Assembly (NCBI GenBank): GCA_963281155.1
Contig: CAUJLY010000006.1
Span: 744,001-808,000, forward strand
Reading direction: 5' to 3'
Source: Rhabditophanes sp. KR3021
Lineage: Eukaryota > Nematoda > Chromadorea > Rhabditida > Alloionematidae
Length of the DNA stretch: 64,000 nt
Both the position numbers and the translations under genes were made by a program. The notes beneath the pieces are model-generated. The model ran no database searches, had not been told where the DNA came from, and was given only the letters and a program-made list of their open reading frames with translations. Shown one piece after another: positions 10,699 through 22,183 of this stretch (position 1 is its first letter; each line of letters opens with the position of its first letter).

Positions 10699-11103
10699 TA
10701 TTAAAATACTATTAACTACAAAATAAATGACTATTTATCTAGTAAACCATGATCTCTTATCAAAACCATCTTATAAATAAGATGTACTCAACTTTCATAT
10801 GATAAGAATAATCAGTTTAGTTATGATCTTAGTCTGATGCAAATTTAGAAATTGTTATTACATTTTGTTATTTTGTATGTTTAAGTATGTTTTTAGGTTA
10901 AAAAGTGTGTCTGTTATGTTCTGTTTTTGTACCTTAATATGATAATGTAGTTTCATTTTATGAAACAAAGCAAATAAAAATGTTTTGTTTGTGTTTTTAA
11001 TTTCAGCTAACACAATTTCAAAATTAGGCGTATTATAAAAGTTACGTTCAAATAAAATGATGCAATTTGATAATATAAATATTGTTTTAAAAATCTAAAA
11101 ATT
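10699..11103. other. UGT upstream region
   Basis: About 400 AT-rich bases between the UGT start codon and the tRNA-Lys gene. No motif was recognised with confidence. Confidence 0.4.
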
Positions 11104-11176
11104 AGCCCGATGCGGGGCTCGAACCCGCGACAGCCAGATTAAGAGTCTGGTGCTCTACCGACTGAGCTAACCGGGC
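11104..11176 (-). tRNA. tRNA-Lys (CTT)
   Basis: Read on the minus strand. Acceptor GCCCGGT pairs with ATCGGGC. The D-arm is GCTCAGTCGGTAGAGC. The anticodon stem CCAGA/TCTGG has the loop CTCTTAA (anticodon CTT), and the T-arm GCGGG/CCCGC has the loop TTCGAGC. All four arms are intact. The discriminator base is T, which is unusual for a eukaryotic tRNA-Lys. Confidence 0.92.
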
Positions 11177-11312
11177 ATGGCATCATATTTAAATGTGCAA
11201 TCAATGAAGTTTTTTATTGTATTAAAAAAGATAAAATATTTTGGGTTTCTAGTTATTACATAAAAATACAATTCTTGATTTGAATAAAGGTGAAGTGAAT
11301 GGAACAATAAAA

Positions 11313-11376
11313 TGCTCCCTGTGAGGCTCGAACTCACGACCTTCAGATTATGAGACTGACGCGCTGCCAAGGAAGC
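11313..11376 (-). tRNA. tRNA-Met-like (CAT) with truncated D-arm, probable pseudogene
   Basis: The minus strand gives a 64-base tRNA-like sequence. Acceptor GCTTCCT pairs with AGGGAGC. The anticodon stem TCAGT/TCTGA has the loop CTCATAA (anticodon CAT). The T-arm GTGAG/CTCAC has the loop TTCGAGC, and the discriminator is A. The anticodon and T arms match elongator tRNA-Met. Only eight bases (GCAGCGCG) remain where a D-arm of about 17 bases should be, so no D-stem-loop can form. Everything else is undamaged, so either this is a young pseudogene or a D-arm-lacking tRNA is tolerated. Confidence 0.8.
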
Positions 11377-11518
11377 AGACACTGTACTTTTTTTGTTTAG
11401 CTTATTTAATTTATTTGATTAAAGTTAATTTTTTAGATAGAAACAAAAATATTAACTAAATGATTGTAGAAAATAAAACTAAGTCTATTTTAATGAATAA
11501 CTTTAAAGTTTAAAAATA

Positions 11519-11591
11519 TGATCCCGGGCGGTCTCGATCCGCCGGCCTTCTGTGTGTTAGACAGATGTGATAACCACTACACCACGGGAGC
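11519..11591 (-). tRNA. tRNA-Val (AAC)
   Basis: The minus-strand cloverleaf has the anticodon stem TCTGT/ACAGA with loop CTAACAC (anticodon AAC), the D-arm region GTGTAGTGGTTATCAC typical of tRNA-Val, and a T-stem GGCGG/CCGCC. The acceptor GCTCCCG/CGGGATC has one C-T mismatch, and the T-loop is ATCGAGA instead of TTCGAGA. These two changes leave some doubt about activity. Confidence 0.82.
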
Positions 11592-11700
11592 TTATACATT
11601 CATAGCATGTCCAATAACAGAATGTATTTGCATTTAAATGAGATATACATAAATAATCTTTTAATAAATAAATGAAATGATATTTTAATAATTATTTCTA

Positions 11701-12088
11701 CTAAATTTGCTGATTGGAATCCAAGTAACCAGCTGCATTGTAAAAACCATTTACACTTGCTCATAATATTCGCTAAGGAAATGGTCATTGGAACATAAGT
11801 GTCATAACTTAACACACTTCCTTTGAAATTATTGGAATCATCATAAACTGTAAAAAGTATATGGAACGGAAATAATAGACATAATTGCTACGATTCCGTT
11901 TCCCGGAGCATCCGTGCTAACCATATTAATATAGTAATTTCTTCCTGCCGTTTTTATTGATGGAATTAAAAATTGCATATTTTTGAATTTAGAAATTGAA
12001 AATACAAACATCTTCCATCTGTTGAAGTTTCGGCATTTTTAAAAGTACTACATATAGCAAATAATATTAAAGCAGTAATCTGCACCAT
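11701..12088 (-). pseudogene. IgGFc-binding-family relic with large internal deletion
   Basis: The minus strand starts MVQITALILFAICSTFKNAE (signal peptide) followed by TSTDGR. This corresponds to the ADSDGK start of the intact family members at 26257-27744 and 33754-35241. After a frame change, QFLIPSIKTAGRNYY aligns with their DLFLVPSTKNAGKKY block. Near the end, SVNGFYNAAGYLDSNQQI and a stop (11701) match the family C-terminus (NVNGPNNAAGYLTG). The roughly 250-residue middle is gone and at least two frame changes are needed. It is a dead copy, on the same strand as both intact ones. Confidence 0.65.
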
Positions 12089-12470
12089 TTTCAATGTTAT
12101 TCAATGAAAATATATGTATTAATTCTTTTTACAAACTAAATTCGGAGATGCTTAGGATGCTAATTGTTATCAGTAAAAAGTCGTATCTAATAAATCATTA
12201 ATTGCTGATAAGTTAGGAGCAATGTACTGCTCTTATATATTAAAATCAAATTAAAAAAATATTTTTATTTTTCGTGATATTAATTATGACGGTATTTTAA
12301 GAAATTAACTTTTATCTAATTACGTGCTAGCTTTTTTGAGAAAGATTCAAGAGAAAAATAAACGCTTATATATGAATCAAAATAAATATTTTATTACTTA
12401 AACATATTAAAAGTAAAGTTTAAAAATGTCATTTAGGCAACTTGTGTTTGTATCTGTAAAAGAAACGAAA
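12089..12470. other. Intergenic, nothing recognised
   Basis: AT-rich spacer between the IgGFc relic and the 7TM gene. Confidence 0.4.
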
Positions 12471-13492
12471 TTAGACAATATTCGAGACGCTTAAGGTCTG
12501 TACTTTTGTAACGGTTATTTTCTTACTTGAACAAGTCATAAATTGGACAAATTCTCGGCGAACGGGTTTGCTAAAGTAGGTGTAATCAATTTATGTTTTT
12601 TAAACTTACTTAAATAAAAGCAATGAATAGACATCACTGAAACTCAAAAAATAAGTAATCCAAGTCCATATATTTGGACTCAACGGTGTAATAGGTTTGG
12701 TATGAGCAATGGAACTTGTCAACCTCATGATAAATATTACGACAAAGAAGAAAATGCACAAGTTTACAAAGATTACATAATAGAAAAAGACCTTTTCCGA
12801 TCGTTTGTAATTTATTGAAAGATGAGCCGACTTCGTCAATTTCCTGTACTTTTGTATATTCAAAAAGTTTATTGTTGTTGAAAAGGTAAATCCAATGAAA
12901 ACTAAACACGCGGAAATTAATCTTGGATAAAATACTAGTGTCTGGTCTACATAATTTGCATGGTAGTAGTCTGTTTCGTTTTCTCCTAGACCATAGACAG
13001 CTACTAAATTAAATCGGGTGTATATTGAAACAAAGGACGAAAACACCATGATACAAGGGCAGTATATTAGGACTCGTTTGATGGACCAGAACTTAAAAAA
13101 TTATTTTATGCATTGTAAAGGACGCTTACTTTTTCATACTCTAATGGTAGGTGTAAGGCAAAATACCGATTAATTGACAACAAAGCAGCGTTGAAACAAA
13201 GATACAAGATTATTACCGTTTCAATTATTAAATTAGCCCATGGAAACCAAGGTATGGCTCTTATTGAATCAGCATAAAAAATATTAACAGCCCTTGCAGC
13301 AATTGTATCCCAAATAGAAAAAATAGTTGAAAAAATATAATTAATTAACAATATTGTATAAAAGCCAGTTTTAAACGTCTCCTGATTCTTCAGTATTTTA
13401 ATAAAAACAAAAGTAAAGAAGAACGTTTGTAAGATGGTTGAAAAGGCATTAAAAGCCAACAAAACGACATCATCAAGATAATTTTTTAACAT
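12471..13492 (-). CDS. 7TM chemoreceptor-like (srg/srv-type) gene, three exons
   Basis: The exons 13130-13492, 12610-13091 and 12471-12570 total 945 bases, 314 residues. The donors are GTAAGC and GTAAGT; the acceptors are TTTTTTAAG and TACTTTAG. The start is the ATG at 13492 (MLKNYLDD), because the open frame upstream lacks ATG. Seven hydrophobic helices are visible. Helix 3 ends SINRYFALHLPLEY, the N/D-R-Y-type motif, followed by W on the next exon. The last exon gives NKPVRREFVQFM, the classic end of helix 7 plus the start of the cytosolic tail. The NRY...P and NPxRRE features suggest the srg/srv side of nematode chemoreceptors, which is an inference. Ligand unknown; expected at the plasma membrane of sensory neurons. 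Confidence 0.85.
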
Positions 13493-14298
13493 TTCAGTCA
13501 ATTTTAGATAAATAAAATATATACAATTTAATGAGGACAATGACAACGATAATGAATTAAAAGGGTGTTATCAAAGCTTTTTATAATTTATGGTTAAAGC
13601 TAAAACTGACAATTATCCTTCCTCTTCCCGACTTATTATAAATTTCAATATAGTATTTTGGCATTGATGTTTTCATGTACATGTGAATTATTCAACAAAG
13701 TATTTCTATGCATATATCCACAACATCAATTTCAATTGCTAAGGAAGTGCGTGTAGCTTTGTTGGTGAGAATAATAACAGTTTTATGTTAACAAATGCTT
13801 TTGATAAATCAAAGAATATGAGAAGAAACATAATTACTTTTCCATAGTTAGTTGGCACTTACTAATCCCTTTCCGTTTGGTGATTCATTTTAATTAGAAA
13901 GCACCTTTACAATTTGAAAAGTAGAGATAAATAATCTTTCAAATGACTTCTTAATAAACATAATTCCTAAAGAAAAGTCTGTTTTCAGAAGCAGTCTTTC
14001 ACGTTGCTACATTTTACGCTTCAGTTATTAACACCATCATACTTACTCATCCCAATGTCGTGGGGCAAACCCTTGAAGACGAAGTGTAGCGATGTTATGG
14101 GGATACTTTTATTAGAGATAAGCTAAGAGCAAGATTAAAATTGGTAACAATAAAATGGGTATTTATATGTATTATGTCAGAGGTTGTCCTTGAGGTGACT
14201 GCTAAGGAATTGTCACCAATTTTTATTTTATCACCTTATTAAACCGCTGTTCCTATATAATTATTGCCTTTGTTTAGGTATTTGTGTTTAAGATATGA
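13493..14298. other. Intergenic, nothing recognised
   Basis: About 800 bases between the 7TM gene and the H3 pseudogene. No gene or RNA was recognised. Confidence 0.4.
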
Positions 14299-14529
<231 letters not shown>

Positions 14530-14576
14530 TTCTTGTCATACATGTGCCTTACATTAACCCACACTTTTATCCCATC

Positions 14577-14592
14577 AGCTCTCTTTAGGGCT
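14577..14592 (+). promoter_or_regulatory. Histone mRNA 3' stem-loop (candidate)
   Basis: AGCTCT-CTTT-AGGGCT forms a 6-bp stem (one T-G pair) with a 4-base loop, the size of the SLBP-binding hairpin that ends replication-dependent histone mRNAs. It is 47 bases past the H3 pseudogene stop. The canonical form is GGCYCT-TTTC-AGRGCC, so this one is slightly diverged. It shows that the pseudogene came from a replication-type H3 gene copy, not from a spliced H3.3 mRNA. Confidence 0.6.
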
Positions 14593-15712
14593 ATCAATAT
14601 TCTCATTTTAATTAAATTATTCTTTTAAATTATGTTTTGGCTAATAAATTCGCATATCTCTCTACTCATTATGTCCTAATTACATCCAGTTGAGTTCAAA
14701 TCTAAACACATTTAATATGCACAAAAAATTTATTATTGTTTTCATTGTAGAATTATTGTTTATTACTTGGCAATTTACAAAAATTGCATACAAAAGTTTA
14801 GAATAATTGCATACGACAATTTTATAAGATTGCAAAAATCAACAATAAATGGCAACTACGGGCAAAAGAATCTTTGCAAGTTGTGTGTAACAACTTTTGC
14901 TGGTGTATGAGTAGCAATTTCGTATCCTTGCAATCAATTTTTAATTACGGTGGTTTGCAAGGATTTTTTTATTATGCAAATTTACATGCAATTTTCAATA
15001 TTATACAATTTTTGATATCCATACTTTAATCCTATAAAAAAGACATTTTTATACTTAAGATTATATTGTTTTTGGCGGCAGTTTCTTTTCAAATAGACCA
15101 CAGGTCAAAGCTACAAGGAAACGGCATGTGTTGTGGAGAAGAATCGCTCAATTAAATAAACCTTTTTTAATGTATTTATACTTTATAATATGTACATCTA
15201 CGTTTTCAGATTCTTTTAAAATAGTGAAAATCGGGTTAAAAAATGCCGGACAAAGAACAATTTTTTTATTTGAATATCTTTTTCAACTTTAAAACGAAAT
15301 TTGCACAATTAAATTAATTTTGTCAATAATGTACCTTTAAATCATTTGACATACGAAATTCCGTTTTATTTTGTGAATTTGGAAGTTGACTTTTAATTTG
15401 TTTATAATAAAGACTAACTTTTTCAGTTGAGCTTTATGTTTATTTGAATTTTAAGAAATTTGTTTATTGCTTATTTTAATAATGTATAAATACACGTGGA
15501 TGTATATTAATCATTATTATCAAAGTGTTAGTTCTGACTGGTAGTCTTTCATTTAAATTATGATGTAATTGGAGGATTTATCATGACCACTTTATTTTTG
15601 AGATTTTATTTGGTTATCGATTCAACTTACTTTCAATAAACATCAATAGAGCGTCCTTCAGATTATATTGGGAAGTGCAATTATGATTTCTCACTATGGG
15701 AATGAAAACATG
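14593..15712. other. Intergenic, nothing recognised
   Basis: About 1.1 kb. 14700-15010 is rich in TTGCA/TGCAA words in both orientations, perhaps an old palindromic element, but I could not define ends. No coding stretch was recognised. Confidence 0.35.
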
Positions 15713-15881
15713 TCACAAATCAGAATCTATTTATACACCAATAGATAAAAAACACACGCTTATTTCACATAACTTTATTAAAAAAAGACAACACCTCAAT
15801 TATCAAACACCATTTGTCCAGAAACATGACAAACCGCCATACATCCCACTTATCTTGAGTAATCAATTCATTACTCATGAC
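15713..15881 (+). repeat. Dispersed repeat, copy 2
   Basis: The second copy of the roughly 170-base repeat at 2572-2740, same orientation. It contains TATACACCAATAGATAAAA, CAATTATCAAACACC and CAATTCATTACTCATGACA. The similarity stops soon after the last block in both copies. Confidence 0.75.
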
Positions 15882-16111
15882 AAAACATTTTGTGGAAAAT
15901 GTTTGTCACAATTGCTGCTTAATTTAATATATACAATTTTATTATGCTTCCTAAAACTATCTTGTTTAAATAAAAACCTTCTAAAATTCTGTTTTTTTAA
16001 TTTTAAATCATCATTTTATTTCTAATTTATTTTTTTACGATATTCAAACAAACTGTTTACTTATTAGTAACAATTATTCTTTATTTAACATCAACAGTCA
16101 TGTCTTTAATT

Positions 16112-17161
16112 TTATACTCCAGAAGACGCAACAAATCTAAAATTCCTAAACTTTAAACCACGAATATCACTTCTATAATAATGAAACACCGTAAAAAATG
16201 GCATTCCACTAAAATAAAACAAGATAATTGCAAATGAATTTGCATTAACATAATGAAGAAAAGAGTCAATTTTCAAAAAACTACAAATTACAGGAATTAA
16301 AAATAAAAGAAAAGCTAGAGATGGAATGATATTTTGCCATCTTAAATATGCCATACTTGATTTAATTTTCTTGGCTGTATCTTTTCTTGATTCTTTCATT
16401 GCTTTCCATAATGATATTTCCAGGGGAAGATGAAAGTATATGCAACCGAAGACAAATGTTATTGATAGTGACATTATGTTGAAGATAAATGCATATGTGT
16501 AAGAATTCATTGGATATGATTCTGACATTGTGATTAAAAGGGTAAAGTTTGCTTGTAAATATTGATCATATTCTTCTTTTTGCTAAAAAATGTATTTAAC
16601 AATATTAAAACATTTAGCTTACATCAACACTTTCAGTTATAAACGATTCATCGACATATCGCAAATTATACATTGTTGCTAGCAAGATTATTGGAGCTGC
16701 TACAGACAAGTTCAAGAATATTATTTTCTCAAGTATAGTCGTTTTTAACAATTTTGCCTTTCGAATAAAAATATTATACCTAATAAAATAAATTAATAAG
16801 CATCTTTATCTCCCTACCTCATTAATCCAGTCACGGTAAAAAGAACAATAATTAAATCAGTAGTAATAACAATAATCACAATACTGATTTTACTACACCA
16901 AACACTATTAAAAGCTGAGCACAATCCTTTAGTAACAATTGCATCGGATAAATATCTAGATTGCGTCATAATACCAATAAATACCGGAATATTACTTTCA
17001 ATTACTTTTTGAAATTTCATTAAAAATTTAAATGGATCTTGTGTTTTGGAGGGAACAAAGTGCATTAAAAGGAAACTGCCAAAACATAAGATAAATGCTA
17101 GAATAGATCCATATAACATTATGAAATCATGTGTTTGGTATGTTAAATAATTAGTAGTCAT
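16112..17161 (-). CDS. 7TM chemoreceptor-like gene, three exons
   Basis: The exons 16818-17161, 16623-16779 and 16112-16582 total 972 bases, 323 residues. The donors GTAGGG and GTAAGC and the acceptors TTATTAG and TTTTTTAG keep one frame. The start is ATG at 17161 (MTTNYLTY), since the frame upstream has no ATG. About seven hydrophobic helices alternate with basic loops (RYNIFIRKAKLLK after helix 3, ESRKDTAKKIKSS before helix 6). The tail is FHYYRSDIRGLKFRNF. The N-terminal NMT is a glycosylation site. No NRY or NPxRRE motif is seen, so it is a different receptor family from the gene at 12471-13492, in the same orientation. Expected in the plasma membrane of sensory cells. Confidence 0.8.
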
Positions 17162-17466
17162 GTTTTGAATAGTTTTAGAATGATAAGTTAATATATTTGC
17201 CTTCAAAATGGCGTTGCACTTGTTTAGTTAAAACACATGTTATTAATTCGTTTTTATGTATAATTGGATTTAAATAGACTCAAATTAGGTAATGTAAAAA
17301 CGGTATCCGGTTGAAAGGTTTGTTAAAGTTCGTCTTTAGTCGGTTATTAACTTTTTTAATTAATGAATTTTTGTTACCAAGTAATTTTAAACTTTAAAAT
17401 GTATTTTTTAAACAAATGGAACAAAAATATGTTGTGAGTAATTATTAAACTTATTTAAAATGATTT

Positions 17467-17691
17467 TCATAAATTAAGATTAATTTGATTAGTATAAGGT
17501 AATACTTTTGACCTTCTATTGCAATACTTCTTGAATTCATTCTTGTAAAAATGATAAATTGCAAAGAATGATACAAAGATAAAATAAGACATGATAAAAA
17601 GAAAACAATTTAAGGTAATTGGTTTGACAATTCTTGGAACATTCAAAACAATCAACAGCATTGGTGTCATTATTGGTGCAAAACAAAACAT
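17467..17691 (-). pseudogene. 7TM receptor C-terminal fragment
   Basis: 74 codons encode two hydrophobic helices (MTPMLLIVLNVPRIV and LNCFLFIMSYFIFVSFFAIY) and a basic tail (KNEFKKYCNRRSKVL), as in helices 6-7 of a chemoreceptor. The frame is closed by TAA just upstream, and no convincing preceding exon was found within 300 bases. It is probably a leftover of a third receptor in this group. A distant upstream exon cannot be excluded. Confidence 0.5.
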
Positions 17692-18188
17692 AATTAGACA
17701 TAAATTTTAAACAAAGGAATATCGTCGACAACTTCAGATATCCTGGGACTAATGCAGGAACGTCAAAGAAACCACAAACAAGACAAATTCCCTCCTATAT
17801 ATATTTTGTATTTTAATTTTAAACAAAACAATTTATATGGTCTAAAACACTTTTAGGTATCGGCTTGGCTTATATATATTTGTATACAGTATTTTTTAAA
17901 TTGACAATCTCTCCTTTATGTTTGATCTAAACAAATAAATGTTTATCTAAATAATATTCCCGATAAATTTGTGAAAAAACGTATCTTATTCAGCTTTTCA
18001 TTAAAATTGTAACAAAAAAGTTCCTTAACAATTAAATGTGCTCGGGTAACAGAAAACAATCCCAGACAAACAAAAGAAGTGTATTTGCAGAAAAAGAAAA
18101 TTTATTTTCGGTTTTAATTATATTGAATGAGATGTAAATGTGGAAACGAATATTTTGTAATTATTAAAACTTAATGCACTAGAATTTT
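17692..18188. other. Intergenic, nothing recognised
   Basis: Spacer of about 500 bases between the 7TM fragment and the 3' end of sul-1. Confidence 0.4.
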
Positions 18189-20496
18189 TTAGCCATTTGG
18201 TTTATTTGGTGATGATGCCACAAGGGGTTCCATCCATTGATTTGAACTGTAATGTGAGCATTCAATTGAAGTGGAACATGTTTTGAGGAAATGAAGTTGC
18301 ATGGATAATTGCTCGAGCAAGGGAATGTTTAGTGTATAAATTAGGTTTGACAGCTAAAGAAGACTTATTAGATGGAGATTTAATTTTTGGATACTTACTT
18401 GATTGGGGTCGATGGATATGTCGTAGTAGGAAATAAAACCTGTTATGAATTCACAGTATAGGAAATTGGATGTTTCGTTTTTGGTTCTTAGGCACCAGTA
18501 GGTGTTGTTGTTTGTATTTTGGCAGAAACAGAACTGCCCATAATCAACAGGCCATTTGGGTTCAGTTTTCCAGTGAGTTGAGTCGTGGGTGAAACAATTC
18601 ATTTGTGGTACATTACATTCATGGTTGTTTCCCTTTTTTTGAAACGTTTTAAATGATTTCGGAATAGAAGTAATATTAGAAAAATGAAGCGTATGTGAAA
18701 CCAATGGATGTCTATTCTCCTTTAAACACTGACACTTCCTTTGATTCCTCAATCTTCTTCTATCTTCCCTAACCTTATTTAATTTCCTCTTCAGCTTATG
18801 AATCTTCTTTCCATACTCACTTTCACAATAAGAATGATCAACATTCAAACACAACACATCCCTAGCAATCTCAGTAATCATTTCCTTGCCCTTAACATTT
18901 CTCTTCTCTTTCATCATCCCCTGATACCAGTCATTATTCGCACCATCACTCTTATTATCCCAGATAAACTCGTCCTCCCAATTATTTAGAAGATCATCTA
19001 TTTTTGGAGATAATCGTTTTACTCGTCTACCTTTGTTGTCACATTGACAATTACCATCTCCGATTTCAATTTGTTTTCTGCACTTTAAAACTTTCCAACG
19101 CTTACTTTCGGCATCTTTTTGACAATTCCATTTTTGACCATTTTTGCAAGGATAAGAATATTCAGGCTTAACACACTGAACATCCAAAACCAAAGCTTTT
19201 GTAAAAGTATCTTTTTGTTGGAGAAAACGTGTCTTAATTTTATATAATTTTGCCATTTTCCCCCTTTCAATCAACAAAGTTTGACGCCATTTGTTTGTTG
19301 TGGAAACATTCATTTGTTTTAACTTTACCAACTCCATAATAGAACGTCCATCCATATTTTTGGGTATTTTTAATCCAGCCATGTCAATAATAGTAGGAGC
19401 AATATCAATATTACTCACAATCTCATTAATTGAAATGTTCTTTTCTAATCCTGGGCCTCTAATAAAAAAAGGCACTTTAATATCAAATTCAAATGGCATA
19501 TTTTTTCCTTTTAATAAACCAAACTGGCCTAAGTGATAACCATGGTCTGAGGAATAGATTATGTAAGTATTTTGGAGGATATTTAAGTCTCGTAAATTAT
19601 TAATAAGGTTTTGGACGGCATCGTCTACGGATTGAAGAGTTTGGAGACGTCTTTTTGCAAGCATGTTGGTGAAAACTACGTGGACTGGCTCCATTTTGCC
19701 TGTTCTTTGGAGAAGCCATTGTTTGTCGGGATTCGGTGCGTAGTTCCAGGAAGCTGTTCTATGTGAATCGTTGTCTGGGAAAAGAGTTGAATATTGCGGT
19801 GCTGGATCTTCAGGACCATGTGGACTTGGAAATGATAAAACAGATAAAAAAGGCTTTGGCGAATTGGAATGAATATGGTTATTAATAAATTTAATTGTTT
19901 CATTTGCGATATTATCTGTGAAGTAATCCTAAAAATGTTTAAAATTAGTCTCATCAAAAACCACTTACCTTTCCATAATCAAACCCATGTTTAACTTTTT
20001 CTCCATTAAAATTTAATGTATAATTGTAATACCGACTATTTCCAACTAATCCCATCCAGTAATCATACCCAGGTGGCACATAACTACCCTCATACTCGTT
20101 CAAATACTTACCAAAGTATGAAGTTAAGTAGCCACCTTCCTTAAGAACAGTTGCAAAGGTTGTCTTTTCATAAATATTACGCCAATCGACTCCTGAACAA
20201 TTGTTATTGTTTGTGGTGACATGATGATTGTGAACATAAAGACCAGTTAAGATTGAGGTTCGACTAGGGCAACAGATAGGTGTTGATACAAGTCCATACT
20301 TAAATTCAATGCCTTTGTCGCGAAGAGCGCGTAAAGTCTTTGGCATTACTGCCATTGACCCTAATTCAACATCTTGGTCATCTGTTAATATCAAAATGAT
20401 GTTAGGTTTGGTTTGTAATTGTCTGTTTTTGTGAAGAGTAGATGTTGTTTGGACAAGCCAAATAAATAGACAGAGTAGTTTTAGGAAATCTGGCAT
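18189..20496 (-). CDS. sul-1: Extracellular heparan-sulfate 6-O-endosulfatase (SULF family)
   Basis: Removes 6-O-sulfates from heparan sulfate chains outside the cell and so tunes growth-factor signalling (family knowledge). The exons 19969-20496, 18399-19928 and 18189-18353 total 2223 bases, 740 residues. The start is ATG 20496 ([16 protein letters not shown], signal peptide); an open frame upstream has no ATG. The sulfatase core begins [16 protein letters not shown] with the metal-binding Asp pair. Cys75 of CCPSR is the formylglycine precursor. [17 protein letters not shown], APHGPEDxAP-like and [14 protein letters not shown] blocks follow. The Cys-rich, highly basic middle ([15 protein letters not shown]) is the hydrophilic domain, and the last exon completes the SULF C-terminal domain ([20 protein letters not shown]). 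All key residues are present. Confidence 0.95.
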
Positions 20497-20921
20497 AGGA
20501 AAGGGATTAGGAATGGGTGTTAATGTGTAAAAGTTATCGTCAATTAGAAGTAGACACTCGTGTAGTGAGCTAATTAAAAATTCTAGTACCGGGGATATTT
20601 TAAATGCTGTGTTTAGATCGATTGGCACATTGGTATAAGGTCAAGCTTACATATTTAAAATGCTAAGTAGGCACATTTATTCATAATTAAAAAATAGTTG
20701 AGAAAAGTAACACAAGAATAACACGTAGTTTGTGGTTAACAAATTTATAGGAAAAGTGAAATAATAAACATATACGAATGGATAAGTGGTTAGTAAAAAA
20801 ACAAATTATTTACATGTTTCTAACAGAAAAATTAGGTATGTAATCTCTTGCCATAAAACATGCTAATACAGTCATTACAATTTTATATTTAACTTCGTCT
20901 ATATCTTCTAGTAAATTTTAG
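20497..20921. other. Upstream region of sul-1, divergent to the PAK fragment
   Basis: About 425 AT-rich bases. No motif was recognised. The last bases (AATTTTAG before 20922) look like a splice acceptor, so the PAK fragment may have lost upstream exons. Confidence 0.4.
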
Positions 20922-21519
20922 ATGACTGGCGAACGGCAAGTTCAATTAACTGTCAAAACAGTAGATCCAATTCCACCTCCAAGAGCTTCGGTCGAGGAAG
21001 TTGAAGGACCAGTTAGAACTAGACAATTAGTTAGATCTAAGATGACTGATCAAGATGTTATTGATGAGTTGAAAATAATTGCTAATTCAATGGATCCTTA
21101 CAAAGAATATGAACTTTTGGTAAAGATTGGTGTAGGGTAAGTTGTTAATAAAACAATATGCATAATTTATAGCAAATTTTGTTTAGTGCATTTGGAACAG
21201 TATTTACAGCCCGTTCAAAATTCACAGAAAAATAGTAGCCGTCAAAAGAATAGCCTTCAAAAGTCAACCAAAAAAGGAAATGCTATTAGCAGAAATTAAA
21301 GTAATGGAACAATACAGACATCCAAACCTAGTCAATTACATTGAATCTTTCCTAGTAAATGAAGATGACCTGTGGGTGGTTGTGGATTATCTGGAAGGTG
21401 GAAACTTGGCAGATGTTTGTGTTAAGACTGAACTAGATGAAGGTCAAATTGCAACAGTTCTAAAAGAATGTCGACAGGCTCTAGACTTCTTGCACTCACA
21501 TTCTTATTATTTCTTTTAG
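20922..21519 (+). pseudogene. p21-activated kinase (PAK/MAX-2-like) fragment, broken
   Basis: Exon 20922-21136 encodes a linker and the start of a kinase domain (MTDQDVIDELKIIANSMDPY, then KIGVG). It joins across a 50-base intron to 21187 onward (AFGTVFTARSKFTEK). There the frame hits TAG TAG at the run of five A near 21228; one missing A explains it. Coding resumes one frame over with VAVKRI (the ATP-binding Lys), KKEMLLAEIKVMEQYRHPN and GGNLADV and ends LDFLHSHSYYFF, stop. The glycine loop and Lys-Glu pair are kept, but the catalytic HRD and DFG regions and the C-lobe are absent. It is a clear duplicate remnant of a PAK kinase gene, without function. Confidence 0.85.
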
Positions 21520-21652
21520 TTAGATACGTGAAATGTATAATTATTTTAAACGACAATAAAGTATATTACTAACAGAGTTTTTGTTTAACAGAATTTATTT
21601 AACATCAAATATGAAATACTAAATGATATTAAATATGCATGCATTAACATAA

Positions 21653-21954
21653 TTATCTTCTCTTGAAGTGATCAGCGGCATTGTCGGCAGCCATATGGGC
21701 ATGGTTTCTGGGAATACCAAAATCATTGTGTAAATGATCCTCAAATGCTCTTGTATTCTTTTGTCCAATAAAATCCTTTTGAAAATTACGTGCATCATGA
21801 ATACCCTATTGAAAGAATAAGTTATTTTTTGATATTATTAATTTACATGATTTTGAATTCTTTGGGCATTAGCTGGGCCAATTCCAGCAATAGCTGTTAA
21901 GGGCTTATCGGCAACTGGTGCAGCAGCAAAAATTTCACCTTTTTTACTTGGCAT
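21653..21954 (-). CDS. BAF-like small DNA-binding protein (barrier-to-autointegration factor family)
   Basis: The exons 21847-21954 and 21653-21805 give 86 residues; BAF is about 89. The N-half matches BAF well: FAAAPVADKPLTAIAGIGPA carries the helix-hairpin-helix GIG motif used for DNA contact, then QRIQNHGIHDARNF follows. The second half (GQKNTRAFEDHLHNDFGIPR, AADNAADHFKRR) keeps length and helix pattern but lacks the conserved Trp and the Cys-rich C-terminus of BAF. The frame is clean with a GTAAAT donor and TTTCAATAG acceptor. BAF bridges DNA and binds LEM proteins at the nuclear envelope. Whether this divergent copy keeps those roles is unknown. A more BAF-like but broken copy lies 750 bases away on the same strand. 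Confidence 0.7.
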
Positions 21955-22183
21955 GATCTATAAATAATGAATATATTACTGAAATTCCAAGCAGAATGAA
22001 TAAAAATATAAAGTTGTATATTTTATAGTGCTAAAATAAGCTGATTAGAAATTGTCAATTAAGCCATTTTGAAAAGGCACACAAAATAAACATTAGGAGA
22101 TTAATATCCAGTTTGATTGATATCACAATAATTTTCTAGTTCATGGTATAAAACAAAATGTTTGTTCATTTCTTGATGCCAAA

